Shown: one piece after another, positions 5,048-6,669 of the stretch | Layout: each line of letters begins with the position of its first letter | Position numbering within the stretch: the stretch's first letter is position 1 | Assembly (NCBI GenBank): GCA_902497185.1 | Contig: CABVEG010000095.1 | Location: forward strand, 1-6,669 | Reading direction: 5' to 3' | From: an uncultured Eubacteriales bacterium | GTDB taxonomy: Bacteria; Bacillota; Clostridia; Lachnospirales; CAG-274 | DNA: 6,669 bases | Position numbers and translations under genes: made by a program | Notes under the pieces: generated by a model | Seen by the model: only the letters and a program-made list of their open reading frames with translations | What the model was told of the DNA's origin: nothing | Database searches by the model: none

Positions 5048-6619
5048 CTATGCTTTCTCAGAAGCCTTTTCCCTATTTGGGGCATCATAGCCATAGCCGT
5101 AACCATAACCATATCCATATTTATAACCATACTTCTTATAACCATACTTACCCTTGCCATATTTGCTGACAGCATCATCAACACCGTTAATTACAACACC
5201 TGCAATTCTTGTTCTTGTAATTTCAATATTCTCGGCAGTTTTGCCAAAATCATCAAAATGAGTTTCATTAGCTCTAACAACAACTACAATACCTGCCGCC
5301 ATTTGAGAAACAATGCATGCGTCTGTTACAACATTAACAGGTGGAGAATCAATAACAATAAAATCATATTCTTCTTTAAATTTGTCAAGAATATCATTAG
5401 TTCTTTTACTTGAAAGCATTTCGGAAGGGTTTGGTGAAACCCCGCCTGAAAAGAGAACATCAAGTCCCTTTACTATATTTTTATGTAAAAACTTATTGTA
5501 ATCCTCAGGTTTACTTAAAAGATTGGTAAAGCCCTGTTTATTTGGCATATCCAATTTTTTGTGAATAGACGGACGTCTTAAATCAAGATCCATAAGAAGT
5601 ACCTTGTTACCCATATTAGCCATAGACTTGGCAAGTTTAAGAGAAACAGTAGACTTACCGTCACTCATCTCGGGACTGCTTATAACAATAATTTTTTCAT
5701 CATTCATAGACATTGTAACAACCAAATTGTTACAAAAAGAGTTAAATGCCTCATTAACCTGAAAGGAATCAATGGCAACACCATTTTGATTACTCTTTTT
5801 ACCAATGCCCTTTTTATTTTCACCCATACTAATAAGAGGAATTTCACCTAAAACAGGGTAATCAAATTTTTCTTTAAAGCTTTCCGTATCTCTGATTTTT
5901 GTATCCATCAAAATTTTGACAACAAAAACAAATACAACGCCAAATACACCTGCAAGAAGTCCCTTCATAGCATTTGAGCTGTTGCTTGGATAGGACTTAC
6001 CATCAGGCTCTGATGCACTGCCAATAGGCTCAACAGCACCACCGTTTGCAATAGTAGGAAGAAAAGCCGGAGCAACTCTTGTCATTGCATTGCACATATT
6101 AGTGGAAAGTGACGGATTCTGTGTAGTAACAGTTACTTTAAGTATTTCCGTTTCATCAACAGGAGCAATTTTAAAACAGGAATTAATATATTTACCTTTA
6201 ATATATTTTTTGCCGTTTTTTTCATCTATAGGGAAATATTGACTAATTTCATCATTTGAATAAATCTTAAGCATTTCATCCCCAATCTGCTCCATAACCG
6301 CATCATTTGAAAGAATGATAACATAAGAATCAGCAAGATTTCTGGATGTAGCAAGGGATGTCATATCAACAACATTATATCCATTGTAATAGTCTCTGTC
6401 AGCTCTTACGGTACTGCTGTTTACATAAAGAGATACCTCAGAGGTGTAAAGCTCAGGCAATACAAATTTAGAGTAAGCAAAGGCGACAGAGCCGGCTGCA
6501 ATACCTACAGCTATCATTATAATAATATGTTTTATTGTAAACAATCTTTTTAAAAGTTTTATAATATCAATTTCATCATCAAACTTTGTATATACTTCGT
6601 TATTATTATCTGAACGCAT
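5048..6619 (-). CDS. Wzz/tyrosine-kinase fusion controlling capsular or exopolysaccharide assembly
   Basis: This inner-membrane protein of 523 residues joins a chain-length-determinant (Wzz) domain to a cytosolic bacterial tyrosine kinase. An N-terminal cytosolic segment is followed by a first membrane helix (about 31-50), an extracellular Wzz region (51-215) with a Pro/Ser-rich end, and a second helix (about 218-236). The kinase part has Walker A SPEMSDGKST (315-324, Lys322), Walker A' LLMDLDLRRP (341-350, Asp344 and Asp346), NPSEML (397-402) and Walker B FIVIDSPPV (420-428, Asp424). The tail (487-511) holds 11 tyrosines, the usual autophosphorylation cluster. In many Firmicutes these domains are separate proteins (CpsC/CpsD, TkmA/PtkA); here they are one chain, as in proteobacterial Wzc but shorter. 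The canonical ExxRxxR motif reads EAFNSFC (290-296), without either arginine. The start is ATG at 6619, with GGAGG five bases before it; a longer frame to 6664 adds 15 residues and has no visible site. It is expected to tune polymer length and export through cycles of phosphorylation; its phosphatase is not in the window. Confidence 0.93.
   Translation of the reverse strand: MRSDNNNEVYTKFDDEIDIIKLLKRLFTIKHIIIMIAVGIAAGSVAFAYSKFVLPELYTSEVSLYVNSSTVRADRDYYNGYNVVDMTSLATSRNLADSYVIILSNDAVMEQIGDEMLKIYSNDEISQYFPIDEKNGKKYIKGKYINSCFKIAPVDETEILKVTVTTQNPSLSTNMCNAMTRVAPAFLPTIANGGAVEPIGSASEPDGKSYPSNSSNAMKGLLAGVFGVVFVFVVKILMDTKIRDTESFKEKFDYPVLGEIPLISMGENKKGIGKKSNQNGVAIDSFQVNEAFNSFCNNLVVTMSMNDEKIIVISSPEMSDGKSTVSLKLAKSMANMGNKVLLMDLDLRRPSIHKKLDMPNKQGFTNLLSKPEDYNKFLHKNIVKGLDVLFSGGVSPNPSEMLSSKRTNDILDKFKEEYDFIVIDSPPVNVVTDACIVSQMAAGIVVVVRANETHFDDFGKTAENIEITRTRIAGVVINGVDDAVSKYGKGKYGYKKYGYKYGYGYGYGYGYDAPNREKASEKA
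5087..5161 (-). repeat. Tyr-Gly codon repeat encoding the kinase tyrosine tail
   Basis: The segment encodes residues 487-511 of the kinase as alternating Tyr-Gly dipeptides with some Lys, eleven tyrosines in all. At DNA level it is an imperfect six-base repeat (TATGGn and variants), densest at 5087-5119. Its codons vary between TAT and TAC and between GGT, GGA, GGC and GGG, which should limit but not abolish slippage. Repeat-number change would add or remove phosphorylation sites in frame. Confidence 0.85.
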
Positions 6620-6624
6620 AAATA

Positions 6625-6630
6625 CCTCCA
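6625..6630 (-). promoter_or_regulatory. Ribosome binding site that decides the kinase start
   Basis: TGGAGG on the minus strand ends five bases before ATG at 6619. It falls inside the 15-codon extension that an upstream start at 6664 would need, so the shorter reading is the likely protein. The extension (hydrophobic, before an otherwise charged N-terminus) does not resemble the family. Confidence 0.85.
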
Positions 6631-6641
6631 CAACAATATAT

Positions 6642-6657
6642 TTATGCAAAAGCATAA
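6642..6657 (-). promoter_or_regulatory. Small perfect hairpin or palindrome upstream of the kinase gene
   Basis: TTATGC and GCATAA are perfect inverted repeats around TTTT on the minus strand, ending about a dozen bases before the ribosome site of the kinase gene. It could be a leader hairpin or an operator half-pair. The promoter itself is not visible and probably lies beyond the right edge. Confidence 0.35.
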
Positions 6658-6669
6658 GATACACTTATT

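Noticed and set aside
5313..5501. A 62-codon open frame on the plus strand
   Set aside because: It is antisense to the ATPase core of the tyrosine kinase, including the Walker B region, so it is a shadow of conserved coding sequence.

Overview
The window is AT-rich and codes almost entirely on the minus strand, with strong AGGAGG-type ribosome binding sites. It looks like part of a capsule or exopolysaccharide locus from a low-GC Gram-positive bacterium. The fused chain-length/tyrosine-kinase protein with a Tyr-Gly tail, together with the codon and protein character, suggests Clostridia, possibly Lachnospiraceae; the family-level placement is inference.

Read in the direction of transcription (right to left), the first gene (6619-5048) encodes a membrane Wzz-type polysaccharide co-polymerase fused to a bacterial tyrosine kinase. 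It ends at a clear intrinsic terminator (5038-5006). A 271-base spacer follows, holding a near-consensus sigma-A-type promoter (TTGACA, 17 bases, TATTAT; 4900-4872). That promoter should drive a four-gene sugar-nucleotide operon: gmd (4776-3736), fcl (3646-2705), manC (2694-1627) and a large open frame that runs off the left edge (1602-1). A hairpin that pairs well only in the transcribed strand lies between gmd and fcl. The last three genes are packed with gaps of 10 and 24 bases.

The pathway is GDP-L-fucose synthesis: mannose-6-phosphate, mannose-1-phosphate, GDP-mannose (ManC), GDP-4-keto-6-deoxymannose (Gmd), GDP-L-fucose (Fcl). No phosphomannomutase is visible. GDP-mannose and GDP-fucose would feed a surface polysaccharide whose assembly the upstream kinase controls.

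The most interesting item is the left-edge gene. It is open for all 534 visible codons and has no stop inside the window, so a search for complete ORFs would miss it. It reads as a three-module protein. An N-terminal GDP-mannose pyrophosphorylase-like domain has lost nearly every catalytic motif. A cupin module of the type-II phosphomannose isomerase kind follows, with its metal site retained. The beginning of a type-I (ManA-like) phosphomannose isomerase comes last. It sits directly downstream of an intact, monofunctional ManC, which suggests a pseudoenzyme paralogue tied to isomerase modules.
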